DNA of 37,999 nt from Tannerella forsythia. GTDB taxonomy: Bacteria; Bacteroidota; Bacteroidia; Bacteroidales; Tannerellaceae. The stretch is from NCBI RefSeq assembly GCF_001006485.1, contig NZ_JUET01000136.1, forward strand, positions 1-37,999, written 5' to 3'. Positions 24,944 to 33,487 of the stretch are shown one piece after another (the first letter of the stretch is position 1; every line of letters begins with the position of its first letter). Made by a program: the position numbers and the translations under genes. The notes under the pieces were generated by a model. The model made no database searches. It was not told the origin of the DNA and saw only the letters and a list, made by a program, of their open reading frames with translations.

Positions 24944-26302
24944 TTATTTCATTGCCCAGATTTCGTCGTCGGTAGGGATCTGAATATGCGGTGACACCTG
25001 TGCAACGCGTGTGATATTGAGCAAGTGTTTGTAGGTAAAGTTCTCCGAGATGGAATTATTTCCCCAGCTTCCGCATCCCAGCGTGGTGGTCACGGACAAC
25101 CCATTCTGAATCGACCCGCCGGCAGTGATGGAACAAGGTGCATTGACAATCAGGCGTGAGACGGAGATTTCCATTCCGGCTTTGATGATATTGGCCTGAT
25201 CGTTCGAGTGGATACCTGCCGTATGGCCGCTGCCTTCGAGGTTCAAATTCGTCTTTGCAATATCGATGGCTTCTTCAAAATAATTATACGGGAAGCAGGC
25301 CATGACAGGGCACATCTTCTCTTTACATATCATATCTTCCTGGCCGACTCCATGAGCCTGCACGACCAGTACCCTGGTTCCTTCAGGAACGGAGATACCT
25401 GCTTTTCGACTGATCATTTCAACACTCTGCCCTACGATGTCGCGACAAAGAGCGCCGTTATTGAAGATGGCATTCACGACTTTCTCACGGTCTTCTTCGG
25501 GTACGAAATATGCACCGTGCTTTACGAAAGATTCAAAAACTTCCTGTTTATCTTTCGCATGATAGATAAAACTCTGCTCGCCCGAACAAATGATGCCGTT
25601 GTCGAAAGCACGCCCCGTGATAATCTTGTCGGCTGCTTCGTCGTAATCGATAAAACGGTCCAGGATCACCTGTACGTTGCCGGCTCCCACGCCAAACGAC
25701 GGTTTGCCCGACGAATAGGCCGAATGTACCATCTGCATGCCTCCGGTAGCCACCACCACATCGACGGAAGCCATAAGTTCCTGCGTTTTTTCGATGCTTG
25801 GCTCTTCGATGATCTGAATCAGTCCTTCGGGAACGTTATAATTGCGTAGACACTCGATGATTTTGTTGACCGTGTATGTCGAACAATTTTTGGCTTTGGG
25901 ATGCGGTGCTACGATGATGGCATTCTTCGTCTTCAACGCGAAAGCGATATTAGCCATCGGGGTCACAATCGGGTTTGTCATTGGTGTGATGGCAGCAACG
26001 ACTCCTACGGGCTTGGCTATTTTGATCAGTCCTGTTTTGTCATCGATATCCATCACTCCCATCGATTTTTTACCTTGCAGGTTACTCCATACGCCTTTTG
26101 CCTTATTTCTGTTTTTGGCGACCTTGTGTTCGTACACCCCCATCTGCGTCTCGTCGATGGCCATTTGCGCCAATAATTCGGCACGATCATATACGACTTT
26201 GGTCGCTGCTTTTACGACTTCGTCGACCGTGTCCTGATTAAATCTTTCCTGATACTCCTTCTGTGCCGCGCGAGCCCGAGCGATCATTTCTTTAATTTCC
26301 AT
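24944..26302 (-). CDS. sucD: CoA-acylating succinate-semialdehyde dehydrogenase
   Basis: 452-aa member of the aldehyde dehydrogenase superfamily, CoA-dependent branch. It reduces succinyl-CoA to succinate semialdehyde with NAD(P)H. The catalytic Cys is C239 in AFDNGIICSGEQS; the cofactor-binding part has GVVAAITPMTNPIVTPM and IIVAPHPKAK, and the stretch SGKPSFGVGAGNVQV is typical of CoA-acylating enzymes. The enzyme draws succinyl-CoA from the reductive TCA branch into 4-hydroxybutyrate. The gene lies 12 bp after 4hbD and 25 bp before the acyl-CoA dehydrogenase. Confidence 0.92.
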   Translation of the reverse strand: MEIKEMIARARAAQKEYQERFNQDTVDEVVKAATKVVYDRAELLAQMAIDETQMGVYEHKVAKNRNKAKGVWSNLQGKKSMGVMDIDDKTGLIKIAKPVGVVAAITPMTNPIVTPMANIAFALKTKNAIIVAPHPKAKNCSTYTVNKIIECLRNYNVPEGLIQIIEEPSIEKTQELMASVDVVVATGGMQMVHSAYSSGKPSFGVGAGNVQVILDRFIDYDEAADKIITGRAFDNGIICSGEQSFIYHAKDKQEVFESFVKHGAYFVPEEDREKVVNAIFNNGALCRDIVGQSVEMISRKAGISVPEGTRVLVVQAHGVGQEDMICKEKMCPVMACFPYNYFEEAIDIAKTNLNLEGSGHTAGIHSNDQANIIKAGMEISVSRLIVNAPCSITAGGSIQNGLSVTTTLGCGSWGNNSISENFTYKHLLNITRVAQVSPHIQIPTDDEIWAMK

Positions 26303-26314
26303 AGTGTTGATGAT

Positions 26315-27430
26315 TTAATATAACGTTTGATAAATGGTTTCCATCTCATCCTGAGTCAATGCCACGTAATTATTGGCCAGCAGACGCTGCTGTGTTTTCA
26401 CAACAGACTCGGCGAAGCCTTTTACTTCTTCGGGTTTCATGCCGTATTCCCGGAGCGGCCGTTTCTCGATCAGACAACCCAGCAACTTATCTAACTCGGG
26501 GAACACCTCTTCAGGGCTACAGTTCAGTCGTTCCCCGATTTTTTTGTTCAGCTCTGCAATGCTTCCTTCCGGGTTCTTGGCCTGATACATCTTGAAGACC
26601 TCGGTAAAAAACTGATAGTTTGCTTCGCCGTGTGGTACATGATACGTGCCTCCGAGCGGATACGAGAGCGCATGTACGGCGCCTACCCCGGCATTCCCGA
26701 AAGCGATTCCCGCGAAGTTGCTGGCCATGATCATCTCGCCCATTTTCTCGAAACGGCAGTCCTGCCCTTTGGCAGCAATCTCTTTGAACACATCGAGAAT
26801 GATGTTCCAGGCGGCCTCGCTGAAAATCCGCGTGTACGGGTTCGCTTTGGGAGAGACATAGGATTCAATCGCATGTATCAACGCATCAATAGCGCTGCAC
26901 GCATAAAATTTGAACGGCAGTCCTCGCAGTAACTCCGGAATGATGACGGCGTCGTCGGCCAGAATTGTATCGTCGGCCAGTCCCATTTTCGTATGACGGC
27001 TTTTGATTTCGGCGATGGAGAGATTCGTTACTTCGCTGCCTGTTCCGCAAGTAGTCGGAATGATAACCAACTGTTTTTCTTTGATAAGCGATATCTTACG
27101 GTCGAACGCCTCCGATACATTCTTGAGTCCTTGCAGTACGAAGAGCTTCGAGATGTCGATCACCGTTCCTCCGCCAATGGCAATGACCCGTGTATAGCGC
27201 AGATTCGCCACATCATTCAGCATGCTGTTCATCATTTCGTCCGACGGTTCTCCCAAACCGTACTTCTCCTGCATGATAAAGCGGCAGGGAAGGGCGCACG
27301 ATTTCATGTAAGGCTCATACAGAAACTCGTTGGTAATAACAAGGTCATTCTCGCCGAGAGCAAATGTTTTCGCAAAATCACCGAATGATTCGAACCGGTG
27401 AATCGTTGTTTTTAATTTGAATAGTTGCAT
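26315..27430 (-). CDS. 4hbD: NAD-dependent 4-hydroxybutyrate dehydrogenase
   Basis: 371-aa iron-dependent (group III) alcohol dehydrogenase; the Clostridium kluyveri enzyme has the same length. The nucleotide-binding GGGTVIDISK and the metal-binding histidine region HALSYPLGGTYHVPHGEANY are clear. It reduces succinate semialdehyde to 4-hydroxybutyrate. The open frame extends upstream to 27823, but that part is an alternative frame of the CoA-transferase gene with Arg/His-rich composition. The ATG at 27430 starts the conserved MQLFKLKTTIHRF N-terminus, so it is chosen. Confidence 0.93.
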   Translation of the reverse strand: MQLFKLKTTIHRFESFGDFAKTFALGENDLVITNEFLYEPYMKSCALPCRFIMQEKYGLGEPSDEMMNSMLNDVANLRYTRVIAIGGGTVIDISKLFVLQGLKNVSEAFDRKISLIKEKQLVIIPTTCGTGSEVTNLSIAEIKSRHTKMGLADDTILADDAVIIPELLRGLPFKFYACSAIDALIHAIESYVSPKANPYTRIFSEAAWNIILDVFKEIAAKGQDCRFEKMGEMIMASNFAGIAFGNAGVGAVHALSYPLGGTYHVPHGEANYQFFTEVFKMYQAKNPEGSIAELNKKIGERLNCSPEEVFPELDKLLGCLIEKRPLREYGMKPEEVKGFAESVVKTQQRLLANNYVALTQDEMETIYQTLY

Positions 27431-27462
27431 ATTCGTAATATTTTGAATGATACGTATCGGAC

Positions 27463-28755
27463 TTAATGAAATCGCTGTTGATAAAATGCTTCCAATTCTT
27501 CTCTGAAATCGGGATGAGCAATCTTGATCAATGCCTTGGCGCGTTCGCGGAGCGATTTGCCTCTCAGACGGGCGACTCCGTATTCGGTCACCACGTAATC
27601 CACATCGTTGCGCGAGGTTGTGACCGTGGTGCCTTCGGTCAGTGTGGCTACGATCCGCGAAGTCGTACCGTTTTTTGCCGTCGAAGGCATGGCCATGATG
27701 CTTTTTCCGCCTCTCGACCACATGCTGCCACGTACATAATCTACCTGACCGCCCGTCCCGCTGATTTGCTGCAAGCCAATGCTCTCCGACGAAACCTGAC
27801 CGGCAAGATCGACCGAAAGACAACTGTTGATGCTGATCATCCGATCGTTTTGCGCAATTACCCGAGGGTCATTCACATAATCCGACGGATACATCTCCAC
27901 GTCGGGGTTATGATTCACAAAGTCATACAACGCCTGCGTCCCCATCAGGAACGTTGCCACCATTTTATTCGGATGTAACGTTTTTGCCTTTCCGTTGATT
28001 ACACCGTTTTTGACTAACTCCAGCACTCCGTCCGAGAACATCTCCGAATGGATCCCCAGATTTTTCTTGTCTTTCAGGAAAAGAAGCACGGCATCCGGAA
28101 TCGCGCCGATACCCAACTGAAGGGTTGCTCCGTCCTCGATCAGAGTAGCACAGTTTCTCCCGATGGCCTCCTCTACCTCGGTGATACGAGGAGGCGCAAT
28201 CGTGTAAAGCGGATAGTCGGCTTCCACGATACAGTCGAGCTTCGACAGATGAATCAGGTTATCTCCTCCGATGTACGGCATCTGCTCGTTGATCTCGCCG
28301 ATCACTAACCGCGCATGTTCGGTTGATGGCTTCGAATAATCCGACGATATGCCGAAGCTGCAATTCCCGTCCTCGTCAGGGGGTGAGAGCTGTACGATGG
28401 CGACATCGACGGGGATGAGTCGCTCACGAATCATGCGGGGCACTTCGGAAAGGAAAGCCGGAAGAAAATCGACCCGCTTCTCTTTGATCGCCGAACGCGT
28501 ATTCGCCCCAATAAAACTCGCGACATGGCGGAAAGCCTCTTCCATCCCTGGTTCCGTATATTTTGCTTCGCCCAGAACTAACATGTGATAAATGCCGACG
28601 TTTTTGAAATACGTAGAGTTTCGTACCAAGGCATCGACACACATCTGCGGCACTCCGGCGGCATGACCCAATGATACCAGCTCATTGTTGCGAATCTGTC
28701 TGACGGCTTCGTCAGCCGAGACAATTTTGTTACGATAGGTTGTTTTCCATTCCAT
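27463..28755 (-). CDS. abfT: 4-hydroxybutyrate CoA-transferase
   Basis: 430-aa family I CoA-transferase of the acetyl-CoA hydrolase/transferase group. The catalytic Glu lies in LGIHSEMFSDG as E238, the same number as in Clostridium aminobutyricum AbfT. Other family stretches are QLGIGAIPDAVLLFL and SGTGGQVDYVRGSMWSRGGKSI. It transfers CoA from acetyl-CoA (or butyryl-CoA) to 4-hydroxybutyrate, and may also release the final butyrate. Start is 2 bp after the NifU-like gene, indicating tight coupling. Confidence 0.94.
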   Translation of the reverse strand: MEWKTTYRNKIVSADEAVRQIRNNELVSLGHAAGVPQMCVDALVRNSTYFKNVGIYHMLVLGEAKYTEPGMEEAFRHVASFIGANTRSAIKEKRVDFLPAFLSEVPRMIRERLIPVDVAIVQLSPPDEDGNCSFGISSDYSKPSTEHARLVIGEINEQMPYIGGDNLIHLSKLDCIVEADYPLYTIAPPRITEVEEAIGRNCATLIEDGATLQLGIGAIPDAVLLFLKDKKNLGIHSEMFSDGVLELVKNGVINGKAKTLHPNKMVATFLMGTQALYDFVNHNPDVEMYPSDYVNDPRVIAQNDRMISINSCLSVDLAGQVSSESIGLQQISGTGGQVDYVRGSMWSRGGKSIMAMPSTAKNGTTSRIVATLTEGTTVTTSRNDVDYVVTEYGVARLRGKSLRERAKALIKIAHPDFREELEAFYQQRFH

Positions 28756-28757
28756 TG

Positions 28758-29075
28758 TTATAAATTCGATTCATGGGTTTTTCGAAGGATCCGTTTTGCT
28801 TCATCGAGCAGTGCCTGACTGACGCCATAGTCGGTTTCCACGCGGATCGTTTCGTCGCTCAGCGCTTCGCGAAGGATTTTCTGCACGACGTGCTCGAGCG
28901 TTTCGCAGGCCGAAGGACAATATCGGCATGCTCCGGTGAAAGACACTCTGACGACCGACCGGAAGATCCCCGTCAGTGTCAAGTCTCCACCGTGACTGCG
29001 CAGGAGAGGGCTGACCTTTTCGCGCAGCACGGCAGTGACGGCCTCTTTCTCGATGAATCGTTCCGTTTCCTTCAC
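28758..29075 (-). CDS. NifU C-terminal-domain-like Fe-S protein
   Basis: 105-aa protein with the NifU/NfuA C-terminal fold: LREKVSPLLRSHGGDLTLTGI then VSFTGACRYCPSACETLEHVV. The CxxC pair (CRYC), followed by PSA and another Cys, replaces the usual GACSGCPSS and can bind a bridging Fe-S cluster. It starts with GTG 4 bp after abfD and ends 2 bp before abfT. A dedicated cluster carrier for the [4Fe-4S] enzyme AbfD is likely by context. A NifU-related gene lies between the same two genes in P. gingivalis, from memory. Confidence 0.88.
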   Translation of the reverse strand: MKETERFIEKEAVTAVLREKVSPLLRSHGGDLTLTGIFRSVVRVSFTGACRYCPSACETLEHVVQKILREALSDETIRVETDYGVSQALLDEAKRILRKTHESNL

Positions 29076-29079
29076 GTTC

Positions 29080-30540
29080 TTATTGGTCTAACGATTCGTC
29101 GATGCGGGCGATGGTGCGCGCCATTTTCTTCTTGGCCTCCAGATCGCCCTGACGTGCGATCATGATGCGTTGTGCTTGCGGCGATCCGGCTCCGTGCAGT
29201 GACTCCGTACGGTAGCCGACGGCAGCCGTCCCCAATGTTAAATTCTCAATCAGACGCAGGATACGCATCCGGTTGGTGGTGTCTTTACCTTTTGCTCCGG
29301 CCAGATATTTACGGACGATATCGCCCGTTTCTTCCGAGTGCAAGTCCCGTTCCGACGGCATGGTGACCATCAGTCCACCGGCAATATCTTCGGCCAAACG
29401 GGTGATTTCATACGGGAAACGGGTCACATTCTGTTTGCAGACATTGGCCAGCAGCAGGTCGATCATATAATTTCCGGCCGGCATCTTCACCCCTTCCGAC
29501 GAGCAGGCGATTCCACAGGCATACAACGTCTCGTTCAGGTGAATCATCTCAATGAGTTTATCTTTGATATGCGATGCTTTGGGTACGCCGTTATAATCGG
29601 CAGCCAGAGCGGCCGCGCCAATCAGGACGTCGCCCACACCGACCTTGCATCCTCCGTATGACTGGCGGTGATACCCGGCGAAACGCTCGACCATCATGCC
29701 GGCAAACTGATATTCTTTACACATAAATACTCGCTCGTTGGGGATAAATACATGGTCGAACACGACGAGCGCTTCGTGCCCTCCGAACATCGGATTGCCG
29801 AGGTCAATGTCGGCGCCTTCTTCCATCTTGCGCGTGTCGCACGACTGACGTCCGTAGATCATCGTGATTCCTTCGGCATCGCTCTCGATGGCAAACGATA
29901 CGGCATAGTCGGCGTCGGCTTCTTTCATGGCGATCGTCGGCATAATCAGGTGCTCATGCGAGTTTACGGCTCCCGTCTGGTGGGCCTTGGCACCTGTCAC
30001 CACGATGCCGTCAGGTCTTACTTCGTTGATATGAACATATAGATCGGGGTCTTCCTGTTGCGATGGCGAGAGTCCTCGGTCGCCTTTCGGGTCGGTCATT
30101 GCCCCATCGACTACGAGGTCGTTATCCTGTACATATTTCATGTATTCCACAAAGCGTTTGTGGTATTCTGTGCCAAGGGCTTGATCCATTTCGTAGGTCG
30201 TTGAATAGATGGCATTGAAGGCATCCATTCCGACGCATCGCTGGAAACAACTTGCAGTCTTCTGTCCGAGCAGGCGTTGCATTTTCACTTTCTTCTTCAA
30301 GTCTTCGGGGCTTTGATGCAGATGGCAGAACCGGTTGACCGTTTTGCCGGTCAGGTTCGATGTCGCCGTCATGATATCCTTGTACTCCTCCATTTCGGCC
30401 AATTCATACGTCATGGCGATGGAGTTGAGCGACGGCCTGATTACCGGATGATCGACTGGATTATGAATCCGTTCACCCATAAAATACACCTTCAGGTTCA
30501 GCTTCCTGAGGCTTTCCACGTACTCTTCTCTTGTCTTCAT
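29080..30540 (-). CDS. abfD: 4-hydroxybutyryl-CoA dehydratase / vinylacetyl-CoA isomerase
   Basis: 486-aa FAD- and [4Fe-4S]-containing enzyme that converts 4-hydroxybutyryl-CoA to crotonyl-CoA by a ketyl-radical mechanism. The four cluster ligands known from C. aminobutyricum (C99, C103, H292, C299) appear at C98, C102, H291 and C298, a constant offset of one. The flavin/substrate region includes TDPKGDRGLSPSQQEDPD and AKAHQTGAVNSHEHLIMPT. It is the first gene of the eight-gene butyrate operon. Its roughly 270-nt leader downstream of a B12 riboswitch is unusually long; the A-rich stretch AAAAAGAAAT precedes the ATG. Confidence 0.96.
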   Translation of the reverse strand: MKTREEYVESLRKLNLKVYFMGERIHNPVDHPVIRPSLNSIAMTYELAEMEEYKDIMTATSNLTGKTVNRFCHLHQSPEDLKKKVKMQRLLGQKTASCFQRCVGMDAFNAIYSTTYEMDQALGTEYHKRFVEYMKYVQDNDLVVDGAMTDPKGDRGLSPSQQEDPDLYVHINEVRPDGIVVTGAKAHQTGAVNSHEHLIMPTIAMKEADADYAVSFAIESDAEGITMIYGRQSCDTRKMEEGADIDLGNPMFGGHEALVVFDHVFIPNERVFMCKEYQFAGMMVERFAGYHRQSYGGCKVGVGDVLIGAAALAADYNGVPKASHIKDKLIEMIHLNETLYACGIACSSEGVKMPAGNYMIDLLLANVCKQNVTRFPYEITRLAEDIAGGLMVTMPSERDLHSEETGDIVRKYLAGAKGKDTTNRMRILRLIENLTLGTAAVGYRTESLHGAGSPQAQRIMIARQGDLEAKKKMARTIARIDESLDQ

Positions 30541-30807
30541 GTATATTTCTTTTTATAAGTTAAAAAATGTCCGGTTTGCCCGATTCTTCCATTGCGAAGA
30601 AGAACAAAAAGGATATACTTCGCCTCCACACCGATTCCGGAACGACGCGACTCTTCCTTACGTCGACACAGAACAAGGTCTGTTGCGTTACACACCCATC
30701 CGAAGACCTCGTGTACACACCACGAACCTGTCTTCTCGCAATAGATTCAACAATTATATCTATTCAAATATGTTGCAGTCTTTTCCATTCCCTGTTCCCC
30801 AAGAATG

Positions 30808-30842
30808 AAAAAAAGTCGCCCAGGCAGGTCTTCTGACTTTTT
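30808..30842 (-). terminator. Candidate riboswitch expression platform, copy 1
   Basis: On the minus strand AAAAAGTC pairs with GACTTTTT and is followed by further U residues. The loop contains ACCTGCC, which is the 3' strand of the aptamer closing helix, so formation of this stem and of the aptamer could exclude one another or be coupled. The stem is AU-rich; whether control is by termination is not decided by sequence. Confidence 0.45.
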
Positions 30843-31003
30843 CAAGGTTTTGCGATCTTCCCGTAGCCTTGATGTGGCATACAGTGATCAAAAAGAATGC
30901 AAAACCATTCTACTGAAATTACAGCTGAGGGTACAGTTCCGGACTCGCACCGGATTCCCTTTTCAATCCATCATCCATGAACGCATGATGAATCACCTGT
31001 GAC
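30821..31003 (-). promoter_or_regulatory. Cobalamin (B12) riboswitch upstream of abfD
   Basis: Read on the minus strand: CACAGGTGATTC (start of P1/P2), then GGGAATCCGGTGCGAGTCCGG, then AACTGTACCCTCAGCTGTAA, the conserved B12-box core, GATCACTGTATGCC, GGGAAGATCGC and finally GTCAGAAGACCTGCCTG, which closes P1 (CAGGT with ACCTG). These blocks match the cobalamin riboswitch consensus in order and spacing. In known members cobalamin binding represses the downstream gene. The downstream operon here is abfD to etfA. Confidence 0.95.
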
Positions 31004-31111
31004 GGGGACAAAGGAAATCAGTATTTTCCGATCGAACAAGAATAAATGAAAAAAAATGACATCCGACCCTCTCTTTTAGATCGATTCCATATTTGTTTTC
31101 TGTCTGAAAGA

Positions 31112-31878
31112 GGATGAAGATATGCTAATAAACAAGTTATTGTAAGCGAGCGTAACGGAACGGAAGTTGCTCGTTGAGGATAGTGTCGGCCGGTGCTATC
31201 GTTGCTCCGGACTGTTCTTTGCAGTTCATCCGCCGTGTCTGGTAATATGCGGCTCTGCCGGCTTTTTGCCTCCGTCGGAGGGCGCTACATACGGTCTTTT
31301 TGCGAAAATCTAAGCCGTACATGATTGCTGACCGACACAAGGAAATTATTCGAATTCTATGTCGTTATCACCTTGTGCCACGCCTCCTCATACGTCTGCC
31401 AAGTCATGTTTTTCATCTCCATATCGACTTGTGAACTTGTTGTCAATACTGTAAACTGGCTCCCACATCGATTTATCAGATAAAAAGAAGAGTTTTTTAT
31501 ATTTAAGTGGCCAGAAAAAAGAGAAAGCAAAAAAGATTATTTTCTTCGCTATAGCTCATTTACTCAATGATTCCATTTTTAGTTTGTATAGAAAATTCCG
31601 CCATCCTTTCCATAAAAGAAAGAATGAAGGAATGTATAACATTACTTAGTCTTTAAGAGAAAAAGATTCACTATTAACCGACTAAAATCAAAATCCATCG
31701 GCTTTTATCTGTAATTAGTTAATATACATGCATTTATCATTTCTTTTTCTGTTTTTCAAAAGCTGCCTCCTTCTAAAATAAAGATAATTGAACATTCGAA
31801 GGGTTTTTATTTTTACTTTTAGTACGTTTGGAGTAGGCTTTACGTCCTTCTGTCACCACCCAAATTAAATCCAAGTGA
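31112..31878. other. Gene-poor AT-rich stretch before the IS4-type remnant
   Basis: About 770 bp without a credible gene. A 67-codon frame on the minus strand (31137-31340) and a short run reading MKNMTWQTYEEAWHKV (near 31370-31415, minus) look like decayed coding pieces, but I recognise no family. The remainder is AT-rich. It may include one end of the neighbouring insertion element, whose terminal repeats I could not define. Confidence 0.5.
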
Positions 31879-32998
31879 CTAATCAAGTGTATCCGCACCA
31901 ATGCCGCGATGGTTGAAAACGCCTTTTTGCTCCCCGGACAAGACTCGCACCACGTTTAACAGCAAATGGGCAATCAGCGTGCACCAGACCTGTGTCTTTA
32001 TCCCGTTTTCCGTTTCCGAGTAGAAGAAGTGCAGTTGAAAGTTTTGTTTCAGTTTTTTGAATGTCAGCTCTATAGTCCACCTGTATTTGTAAATCAAAGC
32101 GACTTCTTCGGGCGCTATCTCCCAGTTGTTGGTGATAAACTTGTATTTCCTGCCTTTTTCGTCCTTGTAATAAACCAAACGCAGACAAAGAGTCTCTTTT
32201 TTCTTTCCCCGTTTATAATCCAGGTGGATATGTTCTATTTTGTAAACACCGGATTCTTCTTTTTTGAGTTCCTTCTCGAACAAGACTTCCTGTAATTGAG
32301 ATTTGGCATTGTCTTTCAACCGGCAGACAAAGTTGACCCCCTCTTTTGTCCGGTCGGAAAACAGACAATAGAAATTGTACGCCTTGTCGAAGACCGGCAT
32401 GCTGCCTTTCGACGGATTCAGGTGGGACAGAAACTTCTTGTCGTGCATTTTCGCCTCGCTGATGGTGGCGAAAACGGCCGTGTCGGCGTGTACGTCGGTC
32501 AGCATGTGGACTTTCAGCCCGCCTTTCTTCTTCCCGTCGTCCTTGGGGTTGCGCCCCACACCTTTCATGATGTCCGAAAACAAGGTCACCGTAGTGGAGT
32601 CAAAGGCGTAAAACTCCTCGAAACCCACGTCCTTTTTCCGGCTGACCGACAAAAGCGGACAGAAATAGGCTATCAAAGCAAAGTAATACAACCTGAAAAG
32701 CTCTCCTCTCGCGCAAGGCGTCACCCGCCGTACTCTTCGCCGGTGCACAATCCATGTTCAGGTAATTCAGCTTGCCTTCCAGCGCCCGCATACCGTCGCA
32801 GACTTCGCCCATAGAATCGCAGCGGGAAAATATCCCGAACAACATCACGATAAGTTGATCCCACGAAAAGAATGCCTTATAATAACGGTCTCTGCCGCAT
32901 TGTCGTACCAAGATGTCAAACTGCTCACGCGGAAGTATTTTTACGATTTGTTTGAAAATCGGCTGACCAACTAATTTCTTTGTATTATCTTTGCCCAT
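31879..32998 (-). pseudogene. IS4-family transposase, frameshifted
   Basis: The N-terminal part (32998 down to about 32700) has the DUF4372-type start VGQPIFKQIVKILPREQFD and ends GDALRERR. The catalytic part continues in another frame from GELFRLYYFALIAYFCPLL to the stop at 31879. DDE residues are visible as FDSTT, PVFDKAYN and the YKYRWTIELTFKKLKQ Y-R-E-K signature. The join needs skipping one base near the AGAGGAGAGC stretch at about 32700, so the copy appears inactivated by a 1-nt insertion (or 2-nt deletion). Start is the ATG at 32998; an upstream TTG extends the frame to 33019. Ends of the element were not resolved. Confidence 0.85.
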
Positions 32999-33103
32999 AG
33001 TTGAGAATTTGCGTTGCAATACAAATTTACAGCTTTGGGGGCAATGCTTCGGTGGAGCCCCTTATTTTTATTCTAAACTTTTGTCGGTCAGTAATGAAAA
33101 AGG

Positions 33104-33469
33104 TTATTTTAATTTGGCGCCAATAGCCACATAGCTATTTCCCTCTCCTCTGCTTTTTAACTTTCCATTTACATAAATTTCTAATGTTACCAATGCTGTT
33201 TTATCATTACAGTAAGCAACTAACTGTACTTCCCAGTCTTTTGTAACAAATTCACCTTCCCATTGATCTTTAATGATTAGACCACCAGACTTGTACCCAT
33301 ATATTCTTACAGGTACACCGGAAGTATTACAAAAGACTTTCATAGTCACTTGGTTTTCTTTCTTCTCCTTTTTTGCATATCCGTTTTCTTTCTCACAACT
33401 ACATAATACCATACTGTATATCATAACTGTGAATAAAGTAAAAAGAAGTTGTGATTTTTGTGATTTCAT
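33104..33469 (-). CDS. Small lipoprotein, unknown function
   Basis: 121-aa protein with a lipoprotein signal: hydrophobic segment then LCSC with lipidated Cys at residue 25. The mature part is a basic linker (KKEKKEN) followed by an about 75-aa beta-rich domain (VTMKVFCNTSGVPVRIYGY ... LVTLEIYVNGKLKSRG), which could be an immunoglobulin-like or adhesin-type sandwich. No family is recognised. It starts 18 bp after the 552-aa lipoprotein on the same strand, so the two probably share a transcript led by the second B12 riboswitch. Confidence 0.75.
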   Translation of the reverse strand: MKSQKSQLLFTLFTVMIYSMVLCSCEKENGYAKKEKKENQVTMKVFCNTSGVPVRIYGYKSGGLIIKDQWEGEFVTKDWEVQLVAYCNDKTALVTLEIYVNGKLKSRGEGNSYVAIGAKLK

Positions 33470-33487
33470 AATTGAATATGATTTATC

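Larger units (their letters stand above)
30763..31111. repeat. 349-bp direct repeat carrying a B12 riboswitch, copy 1
   Basis: Aligned to 35201-35549 with a constant offset of 4438 bp and no net indel. By eye there are about six mismatches, three of them in the last 20 bp, so identity is about 98%. The repeat covers the aptamer, the terminator-like expression platform and 100 bp upstream of the aptamer, but neither downstream gene. Similarity stops abruptly at both ends. Confidence 0.92.

Noticed and set aside
27431-27823. N-terminal extension of the 4-hydroxybutyrate dehydrogenase frame
   Set aside because: It overlaps the CoA-transferase gene in another frame and has Arg/His-rich nonsense composition; the ATG at 27430 gives the family length of 371 aa.
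30805-31002. 65-codon plus-strand frame (also at 35243-35440)
   Set aside because: Identical in both places because it is the complement of the duplicated riboswitch; it is not a duplicated gene.
31137-31340. 67-codon minus-strand open frame between riboswitch and IS4-type gene
   Set aside because: No recognisable domain, no good start context; possibly a decayed fragment, not called as a gene.
31740-33090. Terminal inverted repeats of the IS4-type element
   Set aside because: Only a weak AT-rich match (TCTAAAATAAAGATAA versus TTTAGAATAAAAATAA) was found, which is not enough to fix the ends.
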